From Acaryochloris sp. CCMEE 5410 (lineage in GTDB: Bacteria; Cyanobacteriota; Cyanobacteriia; Thermosynechococcales; Thermosynechococcaceae), in contig NZ_AFEJ02000002.1 in assembly GCF_000238775.2 (NCBI RefSeq), forward strand, positions 1,411,501 through 1,475,500: a stretch of DNA of 64,000 bases, written 5' to 3'. Below, in pieces: positions 35,817 through 46,206 of this stretch. The notes under the pieces were generated by a model. It was not told the origin of the DNA. It did no database searches and was given only the letters and a program-made list of their open reading frames with translations. Positions within the stretch are counted from its first letter, which is position 1. Every line of letters begins with the position of its first letter. Made by a program: the position numbers and the translations under genes.

Positions 35817-35905
35817 CGGTCTAACGGCGAAAGTAAGCGGCGGCGAGTGGGCTAAAGCGTCGCACGAAGATTCATTACCGTCCTCTCCACCGTGTTGTTA
35901 GACCG
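35817..35905 (+). repeat. attC-like palindrome (integron cassette recombination site candidate)
   Basis: CGGTCTAAC (35817-35825) and GTTAGACCG (35897-35905) are perfect 9-bp complements bounding an 89-base region. GTCTAAC fits RYYYAAC and GTTAGAC fits GTTRRRY, the two outer boxes of attC. Inner segments (AGCGGCGG near 35835 and CCGTCCTCT near 35878) are partly complementary, as L boxes would be. It sits just after a toxin gene, a common cassette cargo. No integrase gene is in the window. Confidence 0.45.
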
Positions 35906-36047
35906 TGCCTCAACGGAGAGACTTGCAACTACTCAATCAACGTATTCTCAGATATCCAGTAGTTTAAGAGACATCTCGGTGAGTTAATTCATTTGGTCAA
36001 CAATCTGAGTCAGATCAAGACAAATTCAGGCTGAGCGTGATCCTGTT

Positions 36048-36755
36048 ATGAAAAAAATAAGACATAACGCTTTCACTAAGTTAGTATCCTTCTTTTTAGG
36101 TTTGCTGCTTGTGACCAGCAGTACATTAATTGCCTGCTTCAATCCGCTGGCTTCCCCACCCCCCGATTATTTCCCCCTCAAAGTTGGTGATTGGTGGCAG
36201 TACCAAACCGTTGATGTAGAAGCTTCTGTTTACGGACCTGTCACTGAAAAAGTGAAGTTAAGCGTAGTCAGTCAGGAGAGACAAGCCGAAGGCACGCTCC
36301 TATATGTAATTGGAACATCGTCTATTAACAAGCCAAGTGAACTATTCTCGCGAGAATGGTACTCTAAACCTGCTGGGCAAGTACTCGCTCATCGCAAAGA
36401 ATACCCCCAATGGTCGAAAGAAAATCGAGGTTTTTCTTTTGATCCACCACATATTGAACTCAAAAATCCGCTACAACCTGGGGACTCTTGGGTATGGGAG
36501 GGCAAAGGATTTTTTGGGGTCTACACTTCTGAATCCAGCAAGGTTGTCGCCAGCGAAACTGTAGTTGTTCCTGCAGGTGAATTCCTAGCTATGAAAATTG
36601 AAACGCTGGAAAGAATCCTGAACTCGGAACAAAAAATTATCTCTTGGTATGCCGATGGGGTTGGGTTGGTGAAGTCAGAGAGATATTCCAACTACAAAAG
36701 CTCTAAACCTGCCGCCAGCACTACGGAACTCCAAGATTACAGCTTTAGAACCTAG
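36048..36755 (+). CDS. lipoprotein of unknown function
   Basis: 235 residues with a type II signal peptide (FFLGLLLVTSSTLIAC; lipobox LIAC, lipidated Cys C30). The mature part opens with a Pro-rich stretch and FPLKVGDWWQYQ, a phrase seen in many bacterial lipoproteins that continues to WYADGVGLVKSERY near the C-terminus. It is probably anchored to a membrane facing the periplasm. The ATG at 36048 has no strong ribosome-binding site. It follows the attC-like element, so it may be cassette cargo, but this is inference. Confidence 0.75.
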   Translation: MKKIRHNAFTKLVSFFLGLLLVTSSTLIACFNPLASPPPDYFPLKVGDWWQYQTVDVEASVYGPVTEKVKLSVVSQERQAEGTLLYVIGTSSINKPSELFSREWYSKPAGQVLAHRKEYPQWSKENRGFSFDPPHIELKNPLQPGDSWVWEGKGFFGVYTSESSKVVASETVVVPAGEFLAMKIETLERILNSEQKIISWYADGVGLVKSERYSNYKSSKPAASTTELQDYSFRT

Positions 36756-37228
36756 CTCTGTTTTGTCATTGTGACCTTCAGGAAAGATTATCTTTGCAGT
36801 CCAGGACGCCTAGTTGAGTGGGCACAACACAACGAAACCTGTGATTCAAGGGAAGAGTAAATGAGCGTGGTTGCTGTCATGCGGGCTAACGTTTAGCTTA
36901 GCGGCATCCGTGCCGGATCCGCTGGCCATAAAAAACTGTTAATTGCGGATGTCCGTTGCGGCGATAGTTCAATTGTCTGTTAACTGATAGTGTTCCCAGC
37001 TAGTGATCATTTTTTTAATCGTCAACTGCACTATGGTTATACGTCAGGTTGTCGCATAACACCCTATTTCAGTGGGTTATATGCCAAGTATTGGATAATA
37101 CGCCGATATTGACACACTATGTTGCATAAAATTGCCCAATCGTGCCATAAATTATCATTTCCTCTATTCCACCTGCTGATAATTGCAAGCAATACTTCAG
37201 CAATGCCTGGTCCACTAAAAGACTATTG
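36756..37228. other. intergenic region with a bulged hairpin
   Basis: About 470 bases. AGCGGCATCCG at 36900-36910 pairs with CGGATCCGCT at 36914-36923 with one unpaired C, and related GCGGATGTCCG sequence recurs near 36945. A second imperfect palindrome (GCATAACACCC against GGGTTATATGC) is at about 37055-37085. These resemble recombination or repeat elements but fit no defined class. No gene is seen. Confidence 0.4.
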
Positions 37229-38005
37229 CTAGGTGATGGTGTATATGAATCGATAGCCAGCATCATAATGGGTCTGTTTGCGGAGATATCTATGCTTTTG
37301 ATCCCATATTCCTGTCTCTAAATCTCTGCGTAGCTTTGATAATCCTAGTTCTAATTCATCCTCATTGAGCTTGGCAAAGGATGAAATTCCGTTGCGAATA
37401 TTGTCCTCCAGATATAGTTCGGGTCGTGCCCATCCGACCGCAGCGAATGAGTCTGATAAATCATGGGGTAAAGGGAAAGGAATGATATTCACAGCTGTAT
37501 CCATAAGGGTTTCAATCTCAGCCGTTAACGTTGCGATAGGTATAAAAGTAGACTGAACATCGGCAATGAACGAAGGGAAATACTCAGTTAGCCAAAAACT
37601 AGAAATGAGGTCTGGATCGTAGGTAAAGATAACTACCCGACCATCTCCGGTCACTCTGTGAATCTCTTGTAGCGCTTGCGAATAATCTGGGAAATGGTGC
37701 AATGCCAGGATGATGATGGCTACGTCTGCTGCATGAGAGGACAATGATAGCTGTTCAGCCTTGGCATCTATCCAACGGACTGCCGGATGGGCGATTGCCT
37801 GACGCCGCATTACCGTTGATGGCTCAACGGCCAGAACTTGATATCCATGCTCGGCCAGATACAGTGCATAAGATCCTGTACCCGCACCAATATCTACAAT
37901 CGTGGAAGCCTGAAACGGCTCTAAAATTTCTAACAGTTTGGCTGCGATGCGTGGATCGCTCTGTCTAGTTTGGGCGTAAGTTTTCCCAATCGTGTCGTAA
38001 AGCAT
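37229..38005 (-). CDS. class I SAM-dependent methyltransferase
   Basis: 258 residues from ATG 38005 (MLYDTIGKTYAQTRQSDPRI, the usual start of this family); an open extension upstream to 38143 is not conserved-looking. SAM motif I is TIVDIGAGTGSYALYLAE (about 35-52), followed by VLAVEPSTVMRRQA and the acidic loop, then ADVAIIILALHHFPDYSQAL and EIHRVTGDGRVVIFTYDP. It belongs to the Methyltransf_11 group acting on small molecules; the substrate is unknown. The gene is divergent from the class II amidotransferase gene. Confidence 0.85.
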   Translation of the reverse strand: MLYDTIGKTYAQTRQSDPRIAAKLLEILEPFQASTIVDIGAGTGSYALYLAEHGYQVLAVEPSTVMRRQAIAHPAVRWIDAKAEQLSLSSHAADVAIIILALHHFPDYSQALQEIHRVTGDGRVVIFTYDPDLISSFWLTEYFPSFIADVQSTFIPIATLTAEIETLMDTAVNIIPFPLPHDLSDSFAAVGWARPELYLEDNIRNGISSFAKLNEDELELGLSKLRRDLETGIWDQKHRYLRKQTHYDAGYRFIYTIT

Positions 38006-38179
38006 GATGCTCTCTACTCTACCTGCCGAATACTCAACACAGTACAGGACGTCTCCATCAGATAGGTGCAAATGCTCAATTTCTTGCGCGTAAGATTGTG
38101 GGAATTGGCATGGTATTTGGTTGCGGCCTCTTTCCCTTTCCACCTACAATCGACGGCGTAGAACTGCTTGCGATCGCTC

Positions 38180-38983
38180 ATGTGTCAGTTATTAGGGATG
38201 AACTGTAATGGGCCAACGGACATATGTTTCTCCTTTGAAGGGTTCTGCGCCCGAGGCGGAAAAACAGACGATCATAAAGACGGGTGGGGCATTGCCTTCT
38301 TTGAAGGGGCAGCCTGTCGGGTCTTCCTAGATGACAAGCCTTCTGCAACCTCTGCTATTGCCAAACTGATTCGGGAATACCCGATTAAATCGACGAATGT
38401 TATCGCTCATATTCGCAAGGCCACCATTGGTCCCGTCGGCTTAGAAAATTGCCATCCCTTTATGCGGGAACTTTGGGGGCGACATTGGGTGTTTGCCCAT
38501 AATGGAGACCTACCCACTCTGAAATCTGGAAGTTTAGGCACCTATCGCTCCGTGGGCCAAACGGACAGTGAACGAGCATTTTGCTTAATTATGAATCAGC
38601 TCCGAGATAAATTCCCCCAAGAACAGCCGCTGATGGAAGAGCTGTTCCCCGTCTTGCAAGAGATGACCCAGGCCATCGCCAGTCATGGCATCTTCAACTA
38701 TTTACTCTCAGATGGAAAACATCTGTTTGTGCACTGTTCCACCAAGCTTTGCTATATCGTCCGCCAGTCCCCTTTTGCAGCAGCACACCTGATTGATGAA
38801 GATCTGACGGTTGATTTTCAAGAGTTAACGACACCTTGCGATCGCGTTGCCATTATTGCCACCACTTGTCTAACGGACAACGAAACCTGGACCACCATTC
38901 AACCGGGAGAACTGCTTGTCTTTCAGGATGGATTACCGCTGATTTTTCAGGATGATTGGGCTTGTAAAGTTAGTCGTTACTGA
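38180..38983 (+). CDS. class II glutamine amidotransferase (YafJ-like)
   Basis: 267 residues. The start is fixed at ATG 38180 because Cys2 (M-C-Q-L-L-G) must become the N-terminal nucleophile after Met removal; the four upstream codons are spurious. The family's features are GGKTDDHKDGWGIAFFEG (about 29-47), AHIRKATIGPVGLENCHPF and FAHNGDLP, with VGQTDSERAFCLIM. It would hydrolyse glutamine to supply ammonia, but no synthase domain is fused and the acceptor of YafJ-type enzymes is not established. The 3' end overlaps the convergent sugar-isomerase-like gene by seven bases. Confidence 0.88.
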   Translation: MCQLLGMNCNGPTDICFSFEGFCARGGKTDDHKDGWGIAFFEGAACRVFLDDKPSATSAIAKLIREYPIKSTNVIAHIRKATIGPVGLENCHPFMRELWGRHWVFAHNGDLPTLKSGSLGTYRSVGQTDSERAFCLIMNQLRDKFPQEQPLMEELFPVLQEMTQAIASHGIFNYLLSDGKHLFVHCSTKLCYIVRQSPFAAAHLIDEDLTVDFQELTTPCDRVAIIATTCLTDNETWTTIQPGELLVFQDGLPLIFQDDWACKVSRY

Positions 38984-39720
38984 GGAGAAAGCTCCAAGCG
39001 TATTGCTGAGATCAACTGATTAAAATCAGAGAGTGTGATGGGCTGGCGATGCTCAACACATAAAACGGCTGGTTGGAATGACAGTTGCCTCAACCATTGC
39101 CCCAAGGAGAAATCAGGCGGGGTTGAATTGGGGCCTTTCAGTTGAAGTTCTTCTGTTGGGAAAGTCCAGTTGGACAAGAAGGTTCCCAAATCGTAGCCAC
39201 TATCGAGAATATGCCCAGTATCTAGCAGAGTGGTAAAAACCTTGGGGTCTGCTAAGGTTTCCACGAGCTGACCGATTCGGTATGGTTCAGTCATGGCTGC
39301 ACAGCGTCGCGGACTTAATGGCTCAATCATAATTTTGATGCCAAGGGTCTTGGCTTTAGCGGCACAAGAACTGAAAAAGTCTAAGCAGCGCTCAAAGGGG
39401 GAATCAACCACATCAGCACCAAATCCGCAGACAGTCACGATTCGAGGGACTTGGAGTTGAGCCGCAATCTCTAAGGTTTGGTGGACATGATGGAGTGCCT
39501 GCTGCCGATGGTGGGCATCTGGATAGAGGGGATGAAAGTCGTGCATGGCGTAAGCTTGGACGGCTGCGATTGAAACATTAGCTTTGAGATAGGGGTCCAA
39601 GTTCAAATTGCCGGAGTTGGCAATCTCTAATGCAAGATGCTGTTGCGCTGCAAGCTGCAATCGTTCACCCAAGGATGGGGCAGGTAAAGAGCTTTCGTTG
39701 TAGGCCAAGATTGGTTGCAT
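38977..39720 (-). CDS. sugar phosphate isomerase/epimerase-like TIM barrel
   Basis: 247 residues of the xylose-isomerase-like (AP endonuclease 2) TIM-barrel superfamily. Recognisable parts: VSIAAVQAYAMHDFHPLYPDAHHRQQAL, then IVTVCGFGAD, then IKIMIEPLSPRRCAAM with the metal-ligand Glu, then LLDTGHILDSGYDL with Asp and His ligands. A metal-dependent isomerase or epimerase reaction on a sugar or polyol is expected; the substrate is unknown. The ATG at 39720 is five bases from the start of the next ORF's open frame on the opposite strand. Confidence 0.78.
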   Translation of the reverse strand: MQPILAYNESSLPAPSLGERLQLAAQQHLALEIANSGNLNLDPYLKANVSIAAVQAYAMHDFHPLYPDAHHRQQALHHVHQTLEIAAQLQVPRIVTVCGFGADVVDSPFERCLDFFSSCAAKAKTLGIKIMIEPLSPRRCAAMTEPYRIGQLVETLADPKVFTTLLDTGHILDSGYDLGTFLSNWTFPTEELQLKGPNSTPPDFSLGQWLRQLSFQPAVLCVEHRQPITLSDFNQLISAIRLELSPQ

Positions 39721-39743
39721 AGGCGTTGATTGTACAAGAAGGC

Positions 39744-40256
39744 ATGTTAAACATAGCTAAGTTCCGAGTACTTCCTGAAAGTCAGCTCTCAGAGCAAGAC
39801 TTTGATGACTACCCGGTGTGGTCAGAATATTATGACTGGGAGGAAATTGAAGACTTGGAGCGCTGGGGACTTAATCGAGAAAAAGTGCTTCATTTATTTG
39901 AAAAAAACTCACCTGGGAATGAACACTGTGTTTATACGTTACTTGAGTACAACCCGTTCCCAGATCGTATGAGAGTCTTCATTCGAGCAGCCATTACAAC
40001 TAAGAATGGTTTGGAACTTAAGGGTTTTATTATGAATGAGGACGCATACTGTTTAGCCCTCTTTTACCAAGACGAAGAGTTTATCTTTAGCCAAAACCCA
40101 CTTCTTGAACTAGAGAATCAGCGAACAGCAGAACAGCTCCAATCAGTCATAGGTACATCAACAAGTCTCTTTCCTGTTCGATATAAGACAGAGTTCAAGT
40201 CTGCTCAAGGTTCTCTGATTGCTGGAGAGTTTATGTATGGTCTTAAGAAGGTGTGA
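39744..40256 (+). CDS. hypothetical acidic protein
   Basis: 170 residues from ATG 39744; the frame is open to TTG 39726. The protein is soluble and acidic near the start (DFDDYPVWSEYYDWEEIEDLERWG), then has hydrophobic beta-like segments (HCVYTLLEYNPFP, GFIMNEDAYCLALFY). It does not match a family known to the author. It precedes an SMI1/KNR4-like gene by 36 bases on the same strand; stand-alone immunity-type proteins often cluster this way, so an immunity or anti-toxin role is possible but unproven. Confidence 0.6.
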   Translation: MLNIAKFRVLPESQLSEQDFDDYPVWSEYYDWEEIEDLERWGLNREKVLHLFEKNSPGNEHCVYTLLEYNPFPDRMRVFIRAAITTKNGLELKGFIMNEDAYCLALFYQDEEFIFSQNPLLELENQRTAEQLQSVIGTSTSLFPVRYKTEFKSAQGSLIAGEFMYGLKKV

Positions 40257-40291
40257 AACTCCAGTTCAATGGGAATAAATGACTAGGGGAA

Positions 40292-41029
40292 ATGATTCGG
40301 GATGTCAGCAGTATGAGAGCTGAATCGCTATTTGAATATGACTGGGTTACCTTTGGCCTGGGCGACATTCGTCCAACAAAACCAACGTACTCATCGTCTG
40401 CCTATGATCTGCTGCCTCCGATTCCTAAACTTGCTCCAGACTGCGCTTGGCTACCTCCACTCCATCCAACTATTGACGCAGAGATGGAGGATTATCGCTT
40501 AGATGAGAAAGCGAAATACGAATACGCTAGGCAACTAAAAACAATAGAAAGGGAGGCTATTTCCCTTGGGATCGAATTGCCTAGTACATTTCTCACTTTG
40601 GCTCGGTCATTTGAATTTCAAGAGCGTATTCCTTCTTGCACAGCTTGTTACTTTGACTTACCAGAAAGAATTATTGAAAGTCCCTTTCGGCAAGGAGACT
40701 TCATTCTTAGATTTTTAAATGATCAGCAAGTTTGCGTCTGTTGGTATATCTATCTCCCAACGAATGCACCACATTTCGTTATTTCTTCTTCGGCTGATTA
40801 TGACGAACCGTTTCTAGACTCAATTGACTTTGAGGCTTCTCCAAAATTAGTTCAGAACTGTATGGAATCGACTTCAATCGCAGCCAAATCTTTTGACGAA
40901 TTTATATATCGGTTTTGGATCGAAAACGTGATTTGGTTCAAGCTGAACGAAAAAATACCGATGCTGGAATTAGAACTTGACTACATTCGCCATATTGCAC
41001 CTGATTACACCGACCCAAATGGCAGATAA
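40292..41029 (+). CDS. SMI1/KNR4 (SUKH)-like protein
   Basis: 245 residues. The C-terminal 150 residues carry SUKH-like features: ISLGIELPSTFLTLARSFEFQERIPSCTACYFDLPERI, then GDFILRFLNDQQVCVCWYIYL and a DEFIYRFWIENVIWF ending. SUKH proteins are commonly immunity proteins against toxin effectors, though this long form also occurs without a toxin partner. The N-terminal 60 residues are Pro-rich. ATG 40292 and ATG 40313 are both possible starts; AGGGGA is close to the first. No polymorphic toxin gene is found nearby. Confidence 0.65.
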   Translation: MIRDVSSMRAESLFEYDWVTFGLGDIRPTKPTYSSSAYDLLPPIPKLAPDCAWLPPLHPTIDAEMEDYRLDEKAKYEYARQLKTIEREAISLGIELPSTFLTLARSFEFQERIPSCTACYFDLPERIIESPFRQGDFILRFLNDQQVCVCWYIYLPTNAPHFVISSSADYDEPFLDSIDFEASPKLVQNCMESTSIAAKSFDEFIYRFWIENVIWFKLNEKIPMLELELDYIRHIAPDYTDPNGR

Positions 41030-41488
41030 CGCATGGATGAACTGCAGTCCGTTTTGTGGTTGCTCTGGCACATCGAATATAACCAGTCCCAACTCAGTTC
41101 CCCGAATTGTTATTTGACATTAATTCTGAAAGACCAAAAATTATCCTGAAATGTACAAGAGCCCTTTAGATGAGGCTGGCAAAGGCAACGGTAGATTCGG
41201 GATGTTTTGCGTTAAGATTTAATACGCAGAGCACAACATCTGATTGCCCCTCTCCTTCTTCACAGACACCTGCCTTCATTGACTGTAGAGAGGGAACCTT
41301 AAGTATTCCAAGGATTCCGGCATTATCCGATACATCTGCGTTAGGCGGATTATCCTTTGGTTACATAAGATACATTTTCTCCCGATTGCTTTGTGCACTA
41401 CTGGGATTGAAGGCGATCCGCTGAACTTTTTCGGCTGCATCTTGAGATAGCGCAGCCATTTTTTCACCCCTATATTCTGAACCCGATC
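41030..41488. other. intergenic region upstream of glsF
   Basis: 459 bases. A short open frame at 41170-41424 lacks protein character. No GTAN8TAC (NtcA) site was found by eye, although glsF is a nitrogen gene. Nothing else is recognised. Confidence 0.4.
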
Positions 41489-44400
41489 ATGACTCACACC
41501 ATGAATGCGCTTAATTCCTCCTCCGCTTCCATTTTTCCTGGGCAGCCTTGGCTCATAGAGGAACGGGATGCCTGTGGTGTTGGGTTTATTGCCAGTCCCC
41601 AAGCCAATCACGATCTGATTCAGCAAGCCTTAACCGGGTTGACCTGTCTGGAGCATCGGGGTGGATGTAGTGCCGACCGAGATTCGGGGGATGGAGCCGG
41701 AATTCTGACGGCCATTCCCTGGCAGCTCTTTCAACAGTGGTGGTCTACCCAAGATCAGTCCCTACCAGGTGTAGAGCAGGTAGGGGTGGGAATGGTGTTT
41801 TTGCCCACCGATGCTGAGGCATTGGCCCACTGTAAGCAAATTGTGGAAGAAGTTGCGATCGCAGCCCAATTCCAAGTCCTAGGATGGCGACCTGTACCCA
41901 TCAAACCTGATCTGCTAGGAGAGCAAGCCCGCGCTAACCAGCCTGGCTTTGAGCAGGTGTTTCTGGCCTCGCCCAACCTAAGAGGCGATGAACTCGAACG
42001 TCAGCTTTATTTAGTCCGTAAGCAGATCGAAAAAGCCGTGTCTGAGACAGGAGCAGACTGGGCACCCGAGTTTTACTTCTGTTCCCTATCCCATCGCACC
42101 ATTATTTATAAAGGCATGGTGCGCTCAGAAATCTTGGGAGCCTTTTATGAGGATTTGCAAAACCCTGACTATCTGAGTTCCTTCGCCATTTACCATCGTC
42201 GATTTAGTACCAATACCTTACCCAAATGGCCCCTGGCCCAACCCATGCGCTTCTTGGGCCATAACGGCGAGATCAATACGTTACTTGGCAATATCAAATG
42301 GATGGCGGCACGGCAGTCGGCCCTGAGTCACCCCCATTGGCAAGACCGTTTTGAAGAGCTGCGTCCCCTGGTCAATCCGAATGCCAGCGATTCAGCCAAT
42401 TTAGATAAAACTCTAGAGCTGTTAGTGCAGTCCGGGCGCAGCCCCCAAGAAGCGCTGATGATGCTGGTGCCGGAAGCCTACCGTAATCAGCCTGCCCTGG
42501 CAGATCACCCCGAAATCGTTGATTTCTATGAGTACTACAGCGGCCTTCAGGAGGCCTGGGATGGTCCAGCTTTGTTGGCTTTTAGCGATGGCAAAGTTGT
42601 AGGAGCGGCATTGGATCGCAACGGACTACGACCTGCCCGCTATTGCACCACTCAGGATGGCACTGTCTATGTCTCCTCAGAAGCGGGAGCCATTCCCATC
42701 CCCGAAGCCGAGATTGTTACCAAAGGGCGCTTAGGACCAGGACATATGATTGCGGTGGATTTAGCCACCCATCAAGTGCAGACCAACTGGGAGATTAAGG
42801 CTCAAATCGCTGCCGAACATCCCTATGGAGACTGGTTGCGATCGCATCGTCAACCCCTGGCGGAACAGCCCTTCCCTGGCGCCCCCCAGTCTGAACCCCA
42901 AACCTGCTTTCAGCAGCAGGTGGCCTATGGCTTTTCCCTAGAGGATGTGGAAATGGTGGTGCAGGCCATGGCTAAGGATGGCAAAGAACCCACCTTTTGT
43001 ATGGGAGATGATATTCCCCTGTCGATTTTGTCGTCTCGGCCCCATGTGCTCTACGACTACTTTAAGCAGCGCTTTGCCCAGGTTACCAATCCCGCCATTG
43101 ACCCCTTACGGGAAAAGCTGGTGATGTCCCTGGTAACGTTGTTGGGCCGTCGCCGCAATTTTCTGGATCATGATCCAGAAGCCGCTCGTTTGATTAAGCT
43201 CAACTCTCCGGTGATTAATGAAACGGAGCTGGGGGCGATTCGGACCTCTGGGTTTGGGGTGAAAACCCTCTCCACCTTATTTCCCCTCAGCAATGGTCCT
43301 GAGGGCTTAGCGACTGCCGTGCAGTCACTCTGTGAACAGGCCACCGCCGCCGTTCAATCGGGGCAGCAGATATTAGTGATTAGCGATCGCCATACGCCCA
43401 CGGGAGAGACTACCTGGCTCAATGCCGACTATAGCTATATCCCACCTTTGCTAGCCGTGGGGGCAATTCACCAGCATTTAGTCAAACAAGAAATTCGCCT
43501 GCAGGCTTCCCTGGTTGTGGAAACGGCTCAATGCTGGAGTACCCATCACTTTGCCTGTCTAATTGGATTTGGGGCAGCGGCCATTTGTCCCTACTTGGCC
43601 CTAGAATCCGTACGCCACTGGTGGTCTGATGAACGCACCCAAAAGCTAATGACGCGGGGCAAAATTCCGGCCATGACCATTGGTGGTGCCCAAAGTAACT
43701 ATCGCAAAGCCGTGGAAGCAGGCTTACTGAAGATTCTCTCTAAGATGGGGATTTCGCTTATTTCCAGCTATCAGGGGGCGCAGATTTTTGAAGGAATTGG
43801 CATTGGCCCGGAACTGCTAGAGCTAGGATTTGCTGGTACCACCTCTCGGGTGGGCGGACTGACCATTGCTGAACTGGCTCAAGAAACCATGGCCTTCCAT
43901 CAGAAAGCCTTCCCTGAGCTGGATCTGAAAAAGCTAGAAAACTTTGGCTTTATCCAGTTTCGTCCGGGGGGTGAATACCATATGAACAACCCGGATATGT
44001 CCAAGGCCCTGCATAAAGCCGTGGCTGATAAGGACTATGACCATTATCAGGTTTATAAGCAGCAGCTCCTTAGTCGGCCCGTGACGGCCCTAAGGGATTT
44101 ACTGGATTTTAAGAGCGATCGCACCGCGATACCTCTCACGGAAGTGGAGTCGGTGGAAGCCATCGTCAAGCGCTTCTGCACCGGCGGCATGTCTTTAGGG
44201 GCCTTGTCTCGGGAAGCCCATGAAGTGTTGGCGATTGCCATGAACCGTATGGGTGCCAAGTCTAACTCCGGTGAAGGTGGCGAGGATACAGTCCGGTTTA
44301 AGGTGCTCTCCGATGTGGATGCCAATGGCAAGTCAGCTGTGCTGCCCCATTTACAGGGACTTCGCAATGGCGATACGGCCAGTTCTGGGATTAAGCAAGT

Positions 44401-46120
44401 GGCATCAGGGCGGTTCGGGGTCACGCCGGAATATTTAATGAATGCACAGCAAATTGAAATTAAGCTGGCTCAAGGCGCAAAACCCGGTGAAGGGGGTCAG
44501 TTGCCAGGGAAAAAAGTTAGTCCCTATATTGCCATGCTGCGCCGCTCCAAGCCTGGAGTTACCCTGATTTCACCCCCACCCCACCACGATATTTACTCCA
44601 TTGAAGATCTGGCCCAGCTAATTTTTGATCTGCATCAGATCAATCCCCAAGCCAAAGTTTCTGTCAAACTCGTGGCAGAGATTGGTATTGGCACGATCGC
44701 GGCTGGGGTGGCGAAAGCCAATGCTGATGTGATTCAAATTTCCGGTCATGATGGGGGTACCGGAGCCTCCCCCTTGAGTTCGATTAAACATGCAGGCAGT
44801 CCCTGGGAATTGGGGCTAACGGAAGTGCATCGGGCTTTGATGGTGAATCAACTGCGCGATCGCGTTATTCTTCGGGCCGATGGGGGTCTTAAAACCGGAT
44901 GGGACGTGCTGATGGCGGCCCTGATGGGAGCAGAGGAATACGGCTTTGGCTCCATTGCCATGATTGCTGAAGGCTGTATTATGGCCCGCATTTGCCATAC
45001 CAATAACTGTCCCGTAGGGGTTGCCACCCAGCAAGAAAAGCTGCGCCAGCGATTTACGGGTATCCCCGAGCATGTGGTTAACTTTTTCTACTTTATTGCC
45101 GAAGAAGTGCGCTCTCTGCTGGCTCACCTGGGATATCACTCCCTCAATGAAGTGATTGGTCGAGCCGATCTGTTGCAGGTGCGAGAGGATGCTCAACTCA
45201 CCAAAACCTCGCAGCTCAACCTCGATTGCCTCACCCAACTCCCCGATACCCGCACCGATCGCAGTTGGCTAGATCATGGTCCGGTTCATACCAATGGTCC
45301 CGTCTTAGATGATCAGTTGCTGCAGGATGCTGACATTCAACGGGCGATTCAAAATCAAACGACTGTGGCTAAAACCGTAAAAGTTGTGAATACGGATCGG
45401 AGTGTGGGGGCGCGGATTGCGGGGGCGATCGCAAAACAGTACGGCAATACCGGATTTACCGGCCAGCTCAATCTCACCTTTGAAGGCAGTGCGGGCCAAA
45501 GTTTTGGGGCCTTTACCTTACCCCACATGACCCTCAACCTAGTGGGAGAAGCCAATGACTATGTGGGTAAGGGCATGCATGGCGGTGAAATCACTATCAA
45601 ACCCTCACCAGAAGCCACCTATGCTGCTGCAGACAATGTGATTATCGGTAACACCTGTCTCTATGGTGCGACGGGTGGCACCCTCTATGCCAACGGTAAA
45701 GCGGGAGAACGATTTGCCGTGCGCAATTCCCAAGGCCAAGCCGTGATTGAAGGCTCCGGCGATCACTGCTGTGAATATATGACGGGCGGTGTCGTGGTTG
45801 TTCTTGGGGAAACAGGCCGTAATGTGGGTGCGGGTATGACGGGTGGACTGGCCTACTTCTTGGATGAAGAGGGCAGTTTCCCCACTAAGGTCAACCCAGA
45901 GATTGTTCAAATTCAGCGAGTTAATACGGAAGCAGGTGCCCAACAGTTAAAGGCTCTCATCCAAACCCATGTAGACCATACGGGTAGCCCCAAAGGTCAA
46001 GACATCTTAGATCGCTGGTCTGAATATCTGCCGCAGTTCTGGCAGGTGGTACCTCCTTCAGAGGCAGAGCGATCAGAAGTCAGCGAAGGGGTGACGGAAA
46101 AGATGTTGACGTCTGCCTAA
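41489..46120 (+). CDS. glsF: ferredoxin-dependent glutamate synthase
   Basis: 1543 residues, full length. Converts glutamine and 2-oxoglutarate to two glutamates with reduced ferredoxin, completing the GS/GOGAT cycle. Order: short propeptide 1-28; class II amidotransferase starting at C29 ([10 protein letters not shown]) to about 430; central and FMN-binding synthase domains; 3Fe-4S cysteines in [15 protein letters not shown] (about 1160-1175); C-terminal beta-helix GXGXG domain (about 1270-1520, [21 protein letters not shown]). There is no NADPH-binding small subunit gene beside it, fitting the ferredoxin enzyme. The start ATG 41489 is followed by another at 41501. A ferredoxin gene is found at 63337, unlinked. 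Confidence 0.96.
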   Translation: MTHTMNALNSSSASIFPGQPWLIEERDACGVGFIASPQANHDLIQQALTGLTCLEHRGGCSADRDSGDGAGILTAIPWQLFQQWWSTQDQSLPGVEQVGVGMVFLPTDAEALAHCKQIVEEVAIAAQFQVLGWRPVPIKPDLLGEQARANQPGFEQVFLASPNLRGDELERQLYLVRKQIEKAVSETGADWAPEFYFCSLSHRTIIYKGMVRSEILGAFYEDLQNPDYLSSFAIYHRRFSTNTLPKWPLAQPMRFLGHNGEINTLLGNIKWMAARQSALSHPHWQDRFEELRPLVNPNASDSANLDKTLELLVQSGRSPQEALMMLVPEAYRNQPALADHPEIVDFYEYYSGLQEAWDGPALLAFSDGKVVGAALDRNGLRPARYCTTQDGTVYVSSEAGAIPIPEAEIVTKGRLGPGHMIAVDLATHQVQTNWEIKAQIAAEHPYGDWLRSHRQPLAEQPFPGAPQSEPQTCFQQQVAYGFSLEDVEMVVQAMAKDGKEPTFCMGDDIPLSILSSRPHVLYDYFKQRFAQVTNPAIDPLREKLVMSLVTLLGRRRNFLDHDPEAARLIKLNSPVINETELGAIRTSGFGVKTLSTLFPLSNGPEGLATAVQSLCEQATAAVQSGQQILVISDRHTPTGETTWLNADYSYIPPLLAVGAIHQHLVKQEIRLQASLVVETAQCWSTHHFACLIGFGAAAICPYLALESVRHWWSDERTQKLMTRGKIPAMTIGGAQSNYRKAVEAGLLKILSKMGISLISSYQGAQIFEGIGIGPELLELGFAGTTSRVGGLTIAELAQETMAFHQKAFPELDLKKLENFGFIQFRPGGEYHMNNPDMSKALHKAVADKDYDHYQVYKQQLLSRPVTALRDLLDFKSDRTAIPLTEVESVEAIVKRFCTGGMSLGALSREAHEVLAIAMNRMGAKSNSGEGGEDTVRFKVLSDVDANGKSAVLPHLQGLRNGDTASSGIKQVASGRFGVTPEYLMNAQQIEIKLAQGAKPGEGGQLPGKKVSPYIAMLRRSKPGVTLISPPPHHDIYSIEDLAQLIFDLHQINPQAKVSVKLVAEIGIGTIAAGVAKANADVIQISGHDGGTGASPLSSIKHAGSPWELGLTEVHRALMVNQLRDRVILRADGGLKTGWDVLMAALMGAEEYGFGSIAMIAEGCIMARICHTNNCPVGVATQQEKLRQRFTGIPEHVVNFFYFIAEEVRSLLAHLGYHSLNEVIGRADLLQVREDAQLTKTSQLNLDCLTQLPDTRTDRSWLDHGPVHTNGPVLDDQLLQDADIQRAIQNQTTVAKTVKVVNTDRSVGARIAGAIAKQYGNTGFTGQLNLTFEGSAGQSFGAFTLPHMTLNLVGEANDYVGKGMHGGEITIKPSPEATYAAADNVIIGNTCLYGATGGTLYANGKAGERFAVRNSQGQAVIEGSGDHCCEYMTGGVVVVLGETGRNVGAGMTGGLAYFLDEEGSFPTKVNPEIVQIQRVNTEAGAQQLKALIQTHVDHTGSPKGQDILDRWSEYLPQFWQVVPPSEAERSEVSEGVTEKMLTSA

Positions 46121-46206
46121 GCGTAATACTCAGCACTATCTCAGGTGAGTTCACAGTTTATTGGGTAAAATAATTCCCAATTCATCACGCGCGCGACCCA
46201 TTATCT

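Noticed and set aside
38006-38143. 46-residue N-terminal extension of the methyltransferase at 37229-38005.
   Set aside because: The family start MLYDTIG fits ATG 38005 and the extension is not like known N-termini, though it is open.
41310-41345. GCGTTAGGC near 41338 matches the attC right-hand box GTTRRRY.
   Set aside because: No complementary RYYYAAC partner within 150 bases on the left; a single seven-base match is expected by chance.
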